From contig CAVRZD010000002.1 in the NCBI GenBank assembly GCA_963725645.1, positions 1,364,001 to 1,428,000 of the forward strand: a stretch of 64,000 bases of DNA, written 5' to 3'. Under the pieces are notes generated by a model that worked only from the letters and a program-made list of their open reading frames with translations, had not been told where the DNA came from and did not search any database. Shown here piece by piece: positions 35,502 through 43,405 of this stretch (positions are counted from its first letter, which is position 1; each line of letters opens with the position of its first letter). This DNA comes from JALYZC01 sp963725645 (GTDB taxonomy: Bacteria; Actinomycetota; Thermoleophilia; Solirubrobacterales; Solirubrobacteraceae). The translations under genes were made by a program, and so were the position numbers.

Positions 35502-36895
35502 GGAGCCGTGGCGGGCTGCTCGACGAGCGGGATGGACACCGCGAACGCCGCGCCCTCCTGCGCCGCGAGCAGCCGGATGCGGCCGCCGTTGGCCTCGGCG
35601 AAACCGCGGCAGATGGCCAGACCGAGGCCGGAGCCCCGGCTGCCCCCGGCCCGGTAGAACGGCTCGAAGACGTGATTGCGGTGGGCGGCGGCGACGCCGC
35701 GGCCGCGGTCGGCGACGGTCACCGTCACGGCGCCACCGCCGACGGCGGCGGTCACGCGCACCCGCGCGCCGTCGGGCGAGAAGCGGACGGCGTTGTCCAG
35801 CAGGTTGGCGAACACGCGCTCGAGCTGCGCGGGGTCGGCCCGGACGAGCGGCAGGTCCTCGGCGAACGCCAGCTCGATCGGGTGGTCGGCGATCGGCGCG
35901 GCCGCGTTGCCGACGACGTCGCGGAGGTCGCACCAGTCCGGTTGCGGGTCAACGGCGCCGGCCTCGATCTTCGAGAGATCCAGCAGGTCGTCCACGAGCC
36001 GCGCCAGCCGCGAGGACTCGACGCCGATGACCGACACGAGGTCCGCGCGATCGTCCGACCGCAGTTCTTGGTCGGCGAGGCCGCCGACCGCCGTCGTGAT
36101 CGCAGTCAGCGGTGAGCGCAGGTCGTGGGATATGGCGTGGAGCACCGCCGTCTTGGCGACGTCGGCGCGGCGGGCGGCCTCCGCGTCGGCCACGCGCTCC
36201 TCGGCGCGCTTGCGCTCGAGCGCGACGTCGATCAGCCGGGCCAGCGGCTCCGCGATGCGCCGCAGGTCGGCCTCCTGCCAGCCGGGCGCGGGCGTCGCGT
36301 ACAACCAGCCGGAGCGCTTGGAGAGCGGCAGCCGCAGCGCGACCTCGCCGTCCCGCGGCGCGGGCGCGGCCTCCAGGCCGAGCCGGGCGCCGGCCGCGCC
36401 GGTGGCCTGCGCGATGTGCTCACCGACGGCCCGCAGCTCGGCGTCGAGGCTGGTGCCCGCCATCACGTCGGACGCCGCGCGCGCCAGCATCGCCGCCTCG
36501 CGCTCGCGCGCCGCGGCGAGGCGGGCGCGGTCGTCGGCCTCGCGCGCGCGCTGGCGTGCCGCCGCGGCCAGGCGCCCGACGACCACCGCGGCGATCAGGA
36601 ACACCACGAGCGAGACGAAATTCTCCGAGCTCGCGATGGTGAGCTGGTGGCGCGGCTCGATGAAGAAGAAGTTGAGCGTCAGCACGCTGAGGAGCGCGGT
36701 CACCAGCGCCGCGAGGCCCCCTCGGCGGACGGCCACGAACAGCACGGCGAGCAGGTAGATCACGCCGAGCCCCGTGATCGGCGCGATCGTGTCGAGCGCG
36801 GCGACGGCGCCGGTCGCCACCGCGACGGCGAGCACGACCTCCACGACGGTCAGGACGGCCGCGCGGCCGGATTCGGGACGGGAGATGACGTGCAC
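35498..36895 (-). CDS. kdpD: Sensor histidine kinase, truncated KdpD-like
   Basis: A 465-residue membrane kinase. It begins with a four-helix DUF4118-type membrane module (GLGVIYLLAVLFVAVRRGG, LNFFFIEPRHQLTIASSEN), then a GAF-like domain, the His box ISHDLRSPLTAI and a HATPase domain (LLDNAVRFSPDG, GSGLGLAICRGFAEANGG). Full-length KdpD has about 400 extra N-terminal residues (KdpD sensor plus Usp domain), which are absent here. The GTG at 36895 has TATAAG 6 bases upstream. It is coupled to kdpE. Confidence 0.88.
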   Translation of the reverse strand: MHVISRPESGRAAVLTVVEVVLAVAVATGAVAALDTIAPITGLGVIYLLAVLFVAVRRGGLAALVTALLSVLTLNFFFIEPRHQLTIASSENFVSLVVFLIAAVVVGRLAAAARQRAREADDRARLAAAREREAAMLARAASDVMAGTSLDAELRAVGEHIAQATGAAGARLGLEAAPAPRDGEVALRLPLSKRSGWLYATPAPGWQEADLRRIAEPLARLIDVALERKRAEERVADAEAARRADVAKTAVLHAISHDLRSPLTAITTAVGGLADQELRSDDRADLVSVIGVESSRLARLVDDLLDLSKIEAGAVDPQPDWCDLRDVVGNAAAPIADHPIELAFAEDLPLVRADPAQLERVFANLLDNAVRFSPDGARVRVTAAVGGGAVTVTVADRGRGVAAAHRNHVFEPFYRAGGSRGSGLGLAICRGFAEANGGRIRLLAAQEGAAFAVSIPLVEQPATAP

Positions 36896-36917
36896 GGCCC
36901 ACTTATAGTGAACGGTC
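36896..36917. promoter_or_regulatory. 22-bp bidirectional promoter between kdpD and puuD-like gene
   Basis: The core CACTTATAGTG (36900-36910) is nearly palindromic. Plus strand: TATAGT (36904-36909), 8 bases before the GTG at 36918. Minus strand: TATAAG, 6 bases before the GTG at 36895. There is no room for two separate promoters or for Shine-Dalgarno sites, so a shared -10 element driving two leaderless mRNAs is the simplest interpretation. Confidence 0.6.
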
Positions 36918-37667
36918 GTGGACCGGCCCGTGATCGGCATGTGCACCGCCTGGGAGCGCGCTCGCTGGAGCGTCTGGGACGACGCCGCCGCGCTGCTGCC
37001 GCGCAACTACGTCGACGCCGCGCACCGCGCGGGCGGCCTGACGATCCTGCTCCCGCCGGACCCAGCCCTGGCCGAGCGGCCCGACGAGGCGCTCGACCTG
37101 ATCGACGGCCTGATGCTGGCCGGCGGCGCCGACATCGATCCGGGCGTGTACGGCGCGGACCGCCACGACGAGACCGTGGACACGGTGCCCGAGCGCGACC
37201 GCTTCGAGATCGCGCTCGTGCGCGGTGCGCTGGCGCGCGATCTGCCGGTCCTCGGGATCTGCCGCGGGATGCAGCTGATCAACATCGCCCGCGGCGGCAC
37301 CCTGCGCCAGCACCTGCCCGAGGAGTTCGGCCACCACGAGCACCGCCGCACGCCGGGCACGTTCGACGACGCCGACCACGACGTGCGCCTGGCCGAGGGA
37401 TCGCTGGCCGCGCGCTGCGCGGGCGAGCTGGTGCACGGGACCAAGTCCCATCACCACCAGGGCGTCGGGCGCATCGGCGACGGGCTCGAGGTGACCGGCT
37501 GGGCCGTGATGGACGACCTGCCGGAGGCGCTGGAGGTGCCGGACCGTCGCTACGCACTCGGCGTGCAGTGGCACCCCGAGGCCGACGAGGGCAGCCGCCT
37601 GATCGCGTCGCTGGTGGAGGCGGCGGCCGCGTACCGCCGCGAGCGCACCGGCGCACCGGTCCCCTGA
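36918..37667 (+). CDS. puuD: Class-I glutamine amidotransferase, gamma-glutamyl-GABA hydrolase-like
   Basis: A 249-residue peptidase C26-family protein. The nucleophile Cys115 lies in LGICRGMQLINIARGG; the partner His and Glu are in VQWHPEAD near residue 220. MLAGGADIDPGVYG is typical of the PuuD group, which hydrolyses gamma-glutamyl amides such as gamma-glutamyl-GABA in polyamine breakdown. No other puu genes are adjacent. Instead a gamma-glutamylcyclotransferase-like gene follows with overlapping stop/start, suggesting joint processing of gamma-glutamyl compounds (inferred). Confidence 0.87.
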   Translation: MDRPVIGMCTAWERARWSVWDDAAALLPRNYVDAAHRAGGLTILLPPDPALAERPDEALDLIDGLMLAGGADIDPGVYGADRHDETVDTVPERDRFEIALVRGALARDLPVLGICRGMQLINIARGGTLRQHLPEEFGHHEHRRTPGTFDDADHDVRLAEGSLAARCAGELVHGTKSHHHQGVGRIGDGLEVTGWAVMDDLPEALEVPDRRYALGVQWHPEADEGSRLIASLVEAAAAYRRERTGAPVP

Positions 37668-38302
37668 GCGGCGACGACGCCACCCACCTGGCGCGGGCGC
37701 GCGGCTACCCGTTCGAGATCGTCCCGGGCTCGTTCCGGCTCGGCGCGCCGGACGCCGAGCCCGGCCGGCGGCGGGTGCTCGCCTACGGGGCGAATCGCTC
37801 GCTCGCCGGCATCGCGCGCAAGCTCGGCACCGACGCACCGGCACCGCCTGTCGTGGTGGCGGCCGCGCGCCTCGAGGGCTTCGACGTCGTCTACTCCGCT
37901 CACGTCTCGCCGTACGGCGCGGTGCCGGCGACCCTCCAGCCGCGCGCCGGCCACACCGTCGACGTGCACGTGCTCCACCTCGACGACGCACAGGTCGCGG
38001 CGATCGACGCGTACGAGCCCAACTACCAGCGCCGCGAGCTGCGCGCCATCTCGCTCCGGCTCGACGACGGGTCCGCCCTCGACGCCGCCGAGGCCTACAT
38101 CTCCCTCCACGGCTGCCTCGCGATCGCGGGAGCGGCGTGCGCGATCGCGGAGCGCGACCAGCACGCCGTGCTCGCGCTCGTGCGCGACCGGCTTGCCCCC
38201 GGCCAGGACCTCGACGCCTTCATCCTCGCCGGCATCCGCGACCCCGCCCGGCAGGCCGCGCGCACCGCCGAGTTGCGCTCCGACTCGATTCCGTTCCACT
38301 AG
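37664..38302 (+). CDS. Gamma-glutamylcyclotransferase-like protein, possible CTG start
   Basis: About 212 residues. VLAYGANRSLAGIARKLG resembles the YGSN phosphate/substrate loop of the GGCT fold, and IDAYEPNYQRRELRAI the later Glu region. The upstream part (ARGYPFEIVPGSFRLGAPDA) looks coding but has no ATG/GTG/TTG start: only CTG at 37664 fits, overlapping the TGA of puuD as CTGA. A GTG at 37775 would give a 175-residue protein starting directly at the loop. The stop shares CTAG with the convergent asnB stop. Confidence 0.65.
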   Translation: MSGDDATHLARARGYPFEIVPGSFRLGAPDAEPGRRRVLAYGANRSLAGIARKLGTDAPAPPVVVAAARLEGFDVVYSAHVSPYGAVPATLQPRAGHTVDVHVLHLDDAQVAAIDAYEPNYQRRELRAISLRLDDGSALDAAEAYISLHGCLAIAGAACAIAERDQHAVLALVRDRLAPGQDLDAFILAGIRDPARQAARTAELRSDSIPFH

Positions 38303-40167
38303 CGCCAGAGCGCCGCCTCGACGGCCGCGTCGTCGTCGCCGTCGAGGAACAGCCGGCACCAGACCTCGCCGGTCCAGAGTCGCAGCGCGTGGGCGGAGGA
38401 CAGGTGCGTCACGGCGGCGCGCCACTCGTCCGCCGGGACCTCCAGCACCTGCCGCAGGTGCCCGTCGGCGAGGAACTCGGGCCGCGCGGCGCCCTGGAGG
38501 TAGCGCCGGACGTCGAAGCCGAAGCCGAGCTTCCTGCGATTCGCGACGCCGCGCGGGAGGTGGGCCCGCGCGAGATCCCGCAGCACGCCCTTGCGCTCGG
38601 GCATGGCGCGTGCCTCCAGCGGGAGGTTGAGCGCGAGCGCGACCACGTCGGGGTCGAGGAAGGGGACCCGCGTCTCGATTGAGCGCTGCATCGTGTTCTT
38701 GTCCTGGCGGTTGAGCAGGTGGGGGAGATAGGTGCCGAGGTCGCCGAGCAGTGCGGCCTCGAGCGCCCCGCGGGGTCCAGGGTCGTGGGCGTAGGCGGCG
38801 GCCGCGCGCGCGGTGACGTCGGCCTCGTAGGCGTCCGAGGACGGCGCGGTGGGCGGCCGCGTGGCGCGCGAGTGCGTCGTGCGCTCGAGGCGCCGGCGCA
38901 CGCCGGCGATCAGGTCCCGGCCGCGCCGCCGCCGCAGCGCGTCGGCGCGCCGCAGCGGGGCGGTCACGCGCTGGCGGCGGGCGAGCGCCGCCGGAACGAA
39001 TTCCCGGTACTCCGCCAGGTGCATCCCGTCGTAGCCCGCGAACAGCTCGTCGGCGCCCTCGCCGGACAGGAGCACCTTAACGCCATCGGCGTGCGCGAGC
39101 CCGGCGATCTGGGCCATCGGCACCGAGCTCTCGTGCATGAGCGGGAGCTCGTTGTGGCGCACGGCCTCGACCAGTCCGGCGCGCCAGCTCTGTGCGCTCA
39201 TCACCGTCGTGCGCAGCTCGATCCCCAGGTGCCGCGCCACGCGCTCGGCCCACGCGCGCTCGTCCACGGCCGGCTGGTCGGCGACCGTGGCGTTGAAGGC
39301 CACCAGGCCGGGCTGCTCCTCGCGCGCGAAGGCGGCGATCAGGCTGGAGTCGATGCCGCCGGAGCACATCGCGCCGAGCGGCACGTCGGCCATCAACCGC
39401 CGTCGGACCGACGCGCGCAGGGTCGCCTCGACCTCGGCGGCGAGCGCGGCCCGGGGCCGCCCGGCGAGCGCGGCCGCGCGCTCGCGGTCGACCGCCGCCG
39501 CGGGGTCGTACCAGCGCCGCTCGTCGACCGCCGAGGTCGCGACGTCGACGGTGAGCAGGGTCCCGGGGAGGACGCGGTCGACGCCTTCCAGCGGAGTCTC
39601 ACGTCCGTTGGCCCACCCGTAGGCGACGCTGTGGGCGAGCACGCCGGCGCGCGCCCGCGCGGGCACGCCGGCCGCCAGCAGCGCGCGCAGCTCGCTGGCG
39701 AACCAGAGCGCGCCCGCGTGGCGCGCGAGGTAGAGCGGTTTGACGCCAAAGCGGTCGCGCACGAGCAGCAGCCGCCCCCGGCGCGCGTCGAGCGCCGCGA
39801 ACGCGAACAGCCCGTTGCAGCGCGCGACGGCGTCCTCGCCCCACGCGGCCAGCGCGCGCAGCAGCGTCTCGGTGTCGGTGCCCGAGCGCCAGGCCGCGGC
39901 GCCCAGCTCGTCGCGCAGCTCGAGGTGGTTGAAGACCTCGCCGTTGTACGTCAGCCACCACTCGCCCGGCTCATCCGCCATCGGCTGATGGCCCGCCGGA
40001 GACGGGTCGACGATCGACAACCGGGTGTGCACGAGCCCGACGTTGCCGACGACCTCGACGCCGCGGTCGTCCGGACCGCGGTGACCGAGGGCCACCGCCA
40101 TGCGCTCGAGCGCTCCCAGGTCGGGCCCCGCGCCCGGCTCGACGACGCAGCCTGCGATGCCGCACAT
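38299..40167 (-). CDS. asnB: Asparagine synthetase (glutamine-hydrolysing), AsnB-like
   Basis: A 622-residue two-domain enzyme. The N-terminal Ntn glutaminase starts MCGIAG with nucleophile Cys2 after Met removal, followed by LGHRGPDDRG and LTYNGEVFNHLELR. The synthetase domain has the PPi loop CSGGIDSS and LLSGEGADELFAGYDG. Members of this group make asparagine or amidate other carboxylates such as peptidoglycan or secondary-metabolite acids, and the length and context do not distinguish these. The ATG 40167 is fixed by the MCG start; TAGCCT lies 8 bases upstream. Confidence 0.9.
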   Translation of the reverse strand: MCGIAGCVVEPGAGPDLGALERMAVALGHRGPDDRGVEVVGNVGLVHTRLSIVDPSPAGHQPMADEPGEWWLTYNGEVFNHLELRDELGAAAWRSGTDTETLLRALAAWGEDAVARCNGLFAFAALDARRGRLLLVRDRFGVKPLYLARHAGALWFASELRALLAAGVPARARAGVLAHSVAYGWANGRETPLEGVDRVLPGTLLTVDVATSAVDERRWYDPAAAVDRERAAALAGRPRAALAAEVEATLRASVRRRLMADVPLGAMCSGGIDSSLIAAFAREEQPGLVAFNATVADQPAVDERAWAERVARHLGIELRTTVMSAQSWRAGLVEAVRHNELPLMHESSVPMAQIAGLAHADGVKVLLSGEGADELFAGYDGMHLAEYREFVPAALARRQRVTAPLRRADALRRRRGRDLIAGVRRRLERTTHSRATRPPTAPSSDAYEADVTARAAAAYAHDPGPRGALEAALLGDLGTYLPHLLNRQDKNTMQRSIETRVPFLDPDVVALALNLPLEARAMPERKGVLRDLARAHLPRGVANRRKLGFGFDVRRYLQGAARPEFLADGHLRQVLEVPADEWRAAVTHLSSAHALRLWTGEVWCRLFLDGDDDAAVEAALWR

Positions 40168-40247
40168 GCGGCGGCAGGCTAGGGCAGGACGAGCGCGCAC
40201 CTCCTCCAGAGGCCGCTATCGGCCGATGGCCGCCGTGCTAACGCCTG

Positions 40248-41264
40248 CTAGCGGTGGGCGGGAGGAACACCAACTCCTTTCGCCGGCAGCAGGCCCTCGT
40301 CCCGGAACCAGGCCTCGGTGCGCCGCATGCCCTCGTCGAGGTCCACCTGCGGCGCCCAGCCGAGCACCTCGCGTGCGCGGGACACCGTGTAGGCGTGCTC
40401 GCGGTTCAGATAGCGCATCGCCTCGGCCGTGACCGCCGGCGGGCGGCCGGCGACCCGCGCGAGGCGCTCCTCCACCCACACGGCGGCGCGGTGCGCGGCC
40501 ACCGGCAGGCGCGGAACGTCGTCCCTGCCGAGCATGCGCGCGTAGTACGCCATGAAGTCGGCGCCGCTGACGACCTGCCCGGGCCAGGCGACGTAGGCCT
40601 GTCCGGCCTCGGCCGCGTCGGACGTCGCGGCCAGCACGATGCAGTCGACCAGGTCGTCGATGTACACGGGCGTGACCATCCCGTCGCGTCCGCGCGGCAG
40701 TGCGAGGCGGCCGGCCTTCATCGTCTCCAGCGGACGAACCGACCACTGCTTGGAGCCGGGTCCGTACACGTCGCCGGGGCGCACGACGACCGCGCCGCGA
40801 CGCCGCGCGAGCACGTCCGATGCAGCCTTCGTGTCCTGGTACGGCCAGCCCGATGGGCGCGGCTCGGCGTCCTCGGGGAGGGGCGCCTGGTGCTCCGAGC
40901 CCCAGATCGCGATCGAGGAGACGTGCACGACCCGCTGCGCGCCCGCCGCGTCCGCGCCGTCGAGCACGTTGCGGGTGCCCCGGACAGTGACGCGAACGTA
41001 GTCCTCCATCGGGCCGAAGTCGGCCACGATCGCCGCGGTGTGGACGACGAGCTCGCAGCCGTCCAGCGCGGCCGCCACGCCGCCGGCGTCGGTCGTGTCG
41101 CACGCTCGGAACTCCGCGCCCGCGGCCGTGACGCGAGCCGCCGATCGCTCGTCGATGTCGAGCCCGAGCACGCCGGCTCCCTCCGCCGCCAGCCGCCGGC
41201 ACAGCGCGCCGCCGATGAAGCCGCCGGCGCCGGTCACCGCAACGCGCGTCCCAGCGAGATCCAT
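40248..41264 (-). CDS. NAD-dependent epimerase/dehydratase
   Basis: Extended SDR of 338 residues. The cofactor motif is VAVTGAGGFIGGAL (9-22) with the acidic LGLDIDERS after beta-2, pointing to NAD. HVSSIAIWGS and YQDTKAASDVL (YxxxK) form the active site; VVRPGDVYGPGSKQW and TPVYIDDLVDCI are family signatures. It resembles 3-beta-hydroxysteroid dehydrogenase/sugar epimerase-like enzymes. The ATG at 41264 is 25 bases from the divergent PAP2-gene start with a shared AT island. Confidence 0.85.
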   Translation of the reverse strand: MDLAGTRVAVTGAGGFIGGALCRRLAAEGAGVLGLDIDERSAARVTAAGAEFRACDTTDAGGVAAALDGCELVVHTAAIVADFGPMEDYVRVTVRGTRNVLDGADAAGAQRVVHVSSIAIWGSEHQAPLPEDAEPRPSGWPYQDTKAASDVLARRRGAVVVRPGDVYGPGSKQWSVRPLETMKAGRLALPRGRDGMVTPVYIDDLVDCIVLAATSDAAEAGQAYVAWPGQVVSGADFMAYYARMLGRDDVPRLPVAAHRAAVWVEERLARVAGRPPAVTAEAMRYLNREHAYTVSRAREVLGWAPQVDLDEGMRRTEAWFRDEGLLPAKGVGVPPAHR

Positions 41265-41271
41265 GGGCGTA

Positions 41272-41279
41272 CATATACT
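41272..41279. promoter_or_regulatory. Shared -10 island between epimerase and PAP2 genes
   Basis: CATATACT is the only AT-rich patch in the 25-bp gap. Plus strand: TATACT (41274-41279), 10 bases before the TTG at 41290. Minus strand: TATATG (41277-41272), 7 bases before the ATG at 41264. The overlap again suggests a bidirectional promoter with leaderless or near-leaderless transcripts. Confidence 0.5.
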
Positions 41280-41289
41280 CGGGTCCGCC

Positions 41290-42219
41290 TTGCGCACGTC
41301 GAGGGCCATCCGCGCGACCGCCTGGGCCGTCGTCGCCGCGGGCGTGGCGGCTCCGCTGATCCGTCGCCGGGCGAGGCTCCCGGCTCCGGTGGTCATCACG
41401 ACCGCGGCCGCGGCGCCGTTCGCCGTCTGCGTCGCCGCGCGACGCTCCCACGCTCGCGACGTCGCCACCTGCGTACTGCAGATGTGGGCCTACGTCGCCG
41501 CCTACCAGATGCCCCACGACGATCCGGAGGCGCTCGAGCGCCGCGTGCACATCGACTACCCGGTGCACGCGGACACCGTGCTCGGTCTCGGTCTGCCGCC
41601 GACGTTGCGCCTCCAGCGCCTGGCGAACCCCGACCGCTTCACGCCGCTGGACAAGCTGCTCGTGTGGGTGCACTGGGTGTGGTTCTTCGTGCCTCACTCG
41701 TCGCTGCTGTACGTGCTGCTGCGCCATCGCGAGCGGTTTCCGCGCGCGGCTGTGATGGTCTACGCCGTGTTCGACCTCGGCGCGGTCGTGTACTGGTCCG
41801 TCCCGACCGCGCCGCCCTGGTATGCGTCCCGCCACGGCCGCATGGCCGTGCCCGACATGCCGCGCGTGCGCCGCATGATGGAGGAGTACGGCGCCGAGTT
41901 CTGGAAGGACAATTGGGGACCCCTCTACAGTTTCCTCGGAGGAAACCCGCTGGCTGCGATGCCATCGCTGCACTTCGCCACGTCCGTCATGGCCGCACAG
42001 GTCCTGACCGACACCGGACCCGTCGCCGGTGCCGTGGGGTGGACCTACGCGTTGTCGCTCGGCTTCGCGCTCGTGTACCTGGGCGAGCACTACCTCGTGG
42101 ACCTGGTCGTCGGGTTCACCCTGACGCAGGGCGTGCGTCGCCTGGGCCCCCGCGCTGCGCCGCTGCTCCTGCGGGTCTCCCGGGGGATACAGCGACTCGA
42201 GGCGCGGGCACATACATGA
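41290..42219 (+). CDS. PAP2-superfamily membrane phosphatase/transferase
   Basis: About 309 residues with five to six membrane helices. The PAP2 (type-2 phosphatidic acid phosphatase) active-site pattern is visible: AAMPSLHFATSVMAAQVLT (motif with catalytic-relay His) and YLGEHYLVDLVVGFTLTQG (final His/Asp). This arrangement occurs in lipid phosphatases and inositol-phosphorylceramide-synthase-like enzymes of actinobacteria. The TTG at 41290 is the likely start, supported by TATACT 10 bases before it and by the beginning of family-like sequence. The flippase-like gene starts 2 bases after the stop. Confidence 0.82.
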   Translation: MRTSRAIRATAWAVVAAGVAAPLIRRRARLPAPVVITTAAAAPFAVCVAARRSHARDVATCVLQMWAYVAAYQMPHDDPEALERRVHIDYPVHADTVLGLGLPPTLRLQRLANPDRFTPLDKLLVWVHWVWFFVPHSSLLYVLLRHRERFPRAAVMVYAVFDLGAVVYWSVPTAPPWYASRHGRMAVPDMPRVRRMMEEYGAEFWKDNWGPLYSFLGGNPLAAMPSLHFATSVMAAQVLTDTGPVAGAVGWTYALSLGFALVYLGEHYLVDLVVGFTLTQGVRRLGPRAAPLLLRVSRGIQRLEARAHT

Positions 42220-42220
42220 C

Positions 42221-43375
42221 ATGACCGAGAAGGCCGAACGGCCCCCGCGCGACGAGCCCGATCCCGGCCGCTACGACGAGGCCCGGATCCCGGACGAAGA
42301 GGAGGACAGCTCCCAGGAGGAGATGCCGCGCGTGCAGCTCACGCGCGAGCGCATGCTGCTCCTCGCGCTGTTCGTCATCTCGGCGATCGCGTTCCTGTAC
42401 TTCGTCCTGCCCCGGCTCGCCGGCCTGGGGAAGACCTGGGACCGCATCCAGGAGGGCGACCCGGCCTGGCTGGCGGCCGCCTTCGCCCTCGAGTGCCTGT
42501 CCTTCGGCGGGTACATCCTCCTGTTCCGAGCGGTGTTCACGCGCGGGAGGACGCGCATCGAGTGGCGCGAGAGCTACCAGATCACGATGGCCGGTGTGGC
42601 GGCCACGCGCCTCTTCGCGACCGCCGGCGCGGGCGGGGTGGTGCTGACCGCGTGGGCGCTGCGTCGCTCCGGCATGTCCCGGCGCATCGTGGCCTGCCGG
42701 ATGATCGCCTTCCTCGTCCTGCTCTACGGCGTCTACATGTTCACGCTGGTGATCGACGGGCTCGGCCTGCGCCTCGCGGTGTTCGAGGGCTCGGCCCCGT
42801 TCGTGCTCACGGTCGTCCCGGCGATCCTCGCGGCCGTGGTGATCGCGCTGTTCCTCGTCGTGGCGCTGGTTCCGGAGGACTTCGAGCGCCGGCTCACGGA
42901 CTGGTCCGCCGGCGGGCGGCGCTGGCGCGTGCAGCGCTGGGCCCGCGCGCTGGCGACGGTGCCGGCATCGGCGGCGACGGGCGTGCGGACGGCGCTGCGC
43001 CTCGTGGGCTCGCGAGATCCGGGCGTGCTGGGCGCGGTGGCGTGGTGGTACTTCGACATCGCCGTGCTGTGGGCGTGCTTCCACGCCTTCGGCGAGGCAC
43101 CGCCGTTCCCCGTCATCGTCATGGGGTACTTCATCGGCCAGCTCGGCAACACCCTGCCGCTGCCGGGCGGCATCGGTGGCGTGGACGGCGGCCTGATCGG
43201 CGCCTTCATCGCGTTCGGCGTGGACAGCGGGCTCGCCGTCGTCGCCGTGCTCGCGTACCGTGCGTTCTCCTTCTGGCTTCCCACGATCCCCGGGACGATC
43301 GCCTATCTTCAGCTGCGCAAGACCGTCAAGGTCTGGAGCAACGAGGAGCACGAGGAAGCGCCCGCGCGCGCTTGA
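42221..43375 (+). CDS. UPF0104/LPG-synthase-TM-like membrane protein
   Basis: A 384-residue protein with an acidic, disordered 40-residue N-terminus (RIPDEEEDSSQEEMPR) and eight membrane helices. The family signature LPLPGGIGGVDGGLIGAFIA is clear, and ATAGAGGVVLTAWALRRSGM matches the first conserved block. It is a second member of the same flippase-like family found at 21.9-23.0 kb. Adjacent to the PAP2 protein (gap 1 base), so a lipid or polyprenyl-lipid processing pair is inferred. Confidence 0.83.
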   Translation: MTEKAERPPRDEPDPGRYDEARIPDEEEDSSQEEMPRVQLTRERMLLLALFVISAIAFLYFVLPRLAGLGKTWDRIQEGDPAWLAAAFALECLSFGGYILLFRAVFTRGRTRIEWRESYQITMAGVAATRLFATAGAGGVVLTAWALRRSGMSRRIVACRMIAFLVLLYGVYMFTLVIDGLGLRLAVFEGSAPFVLTVVPAILAAVVIALFLVVALVPEDFERRLTDWSAGGRRWRVQRWARALATVPASAATGVRTALRLVGSRDPGVLGAVAWWYFDIAVLWACFHAFGEAPPFPVIVMGYFIGQLGNTLPLPGGIGGVDGGLIGAFIAFGVDSGLAVVAVLAYRAFSFWLPTIPGTIAYLQLRKTVKVWSNEEHEEAPARA

Positions 43376-43405
43376 CGACCTCCGTACTATAAAAAGTGAA
43401 GCGAG

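Noticed and set aside
34803..36895. A full Kdp potassium-uptake system
   Set aside because: Only the two-component genes are present; no kdpA, kdpB, kdpC or kdpF frame lies on either side.
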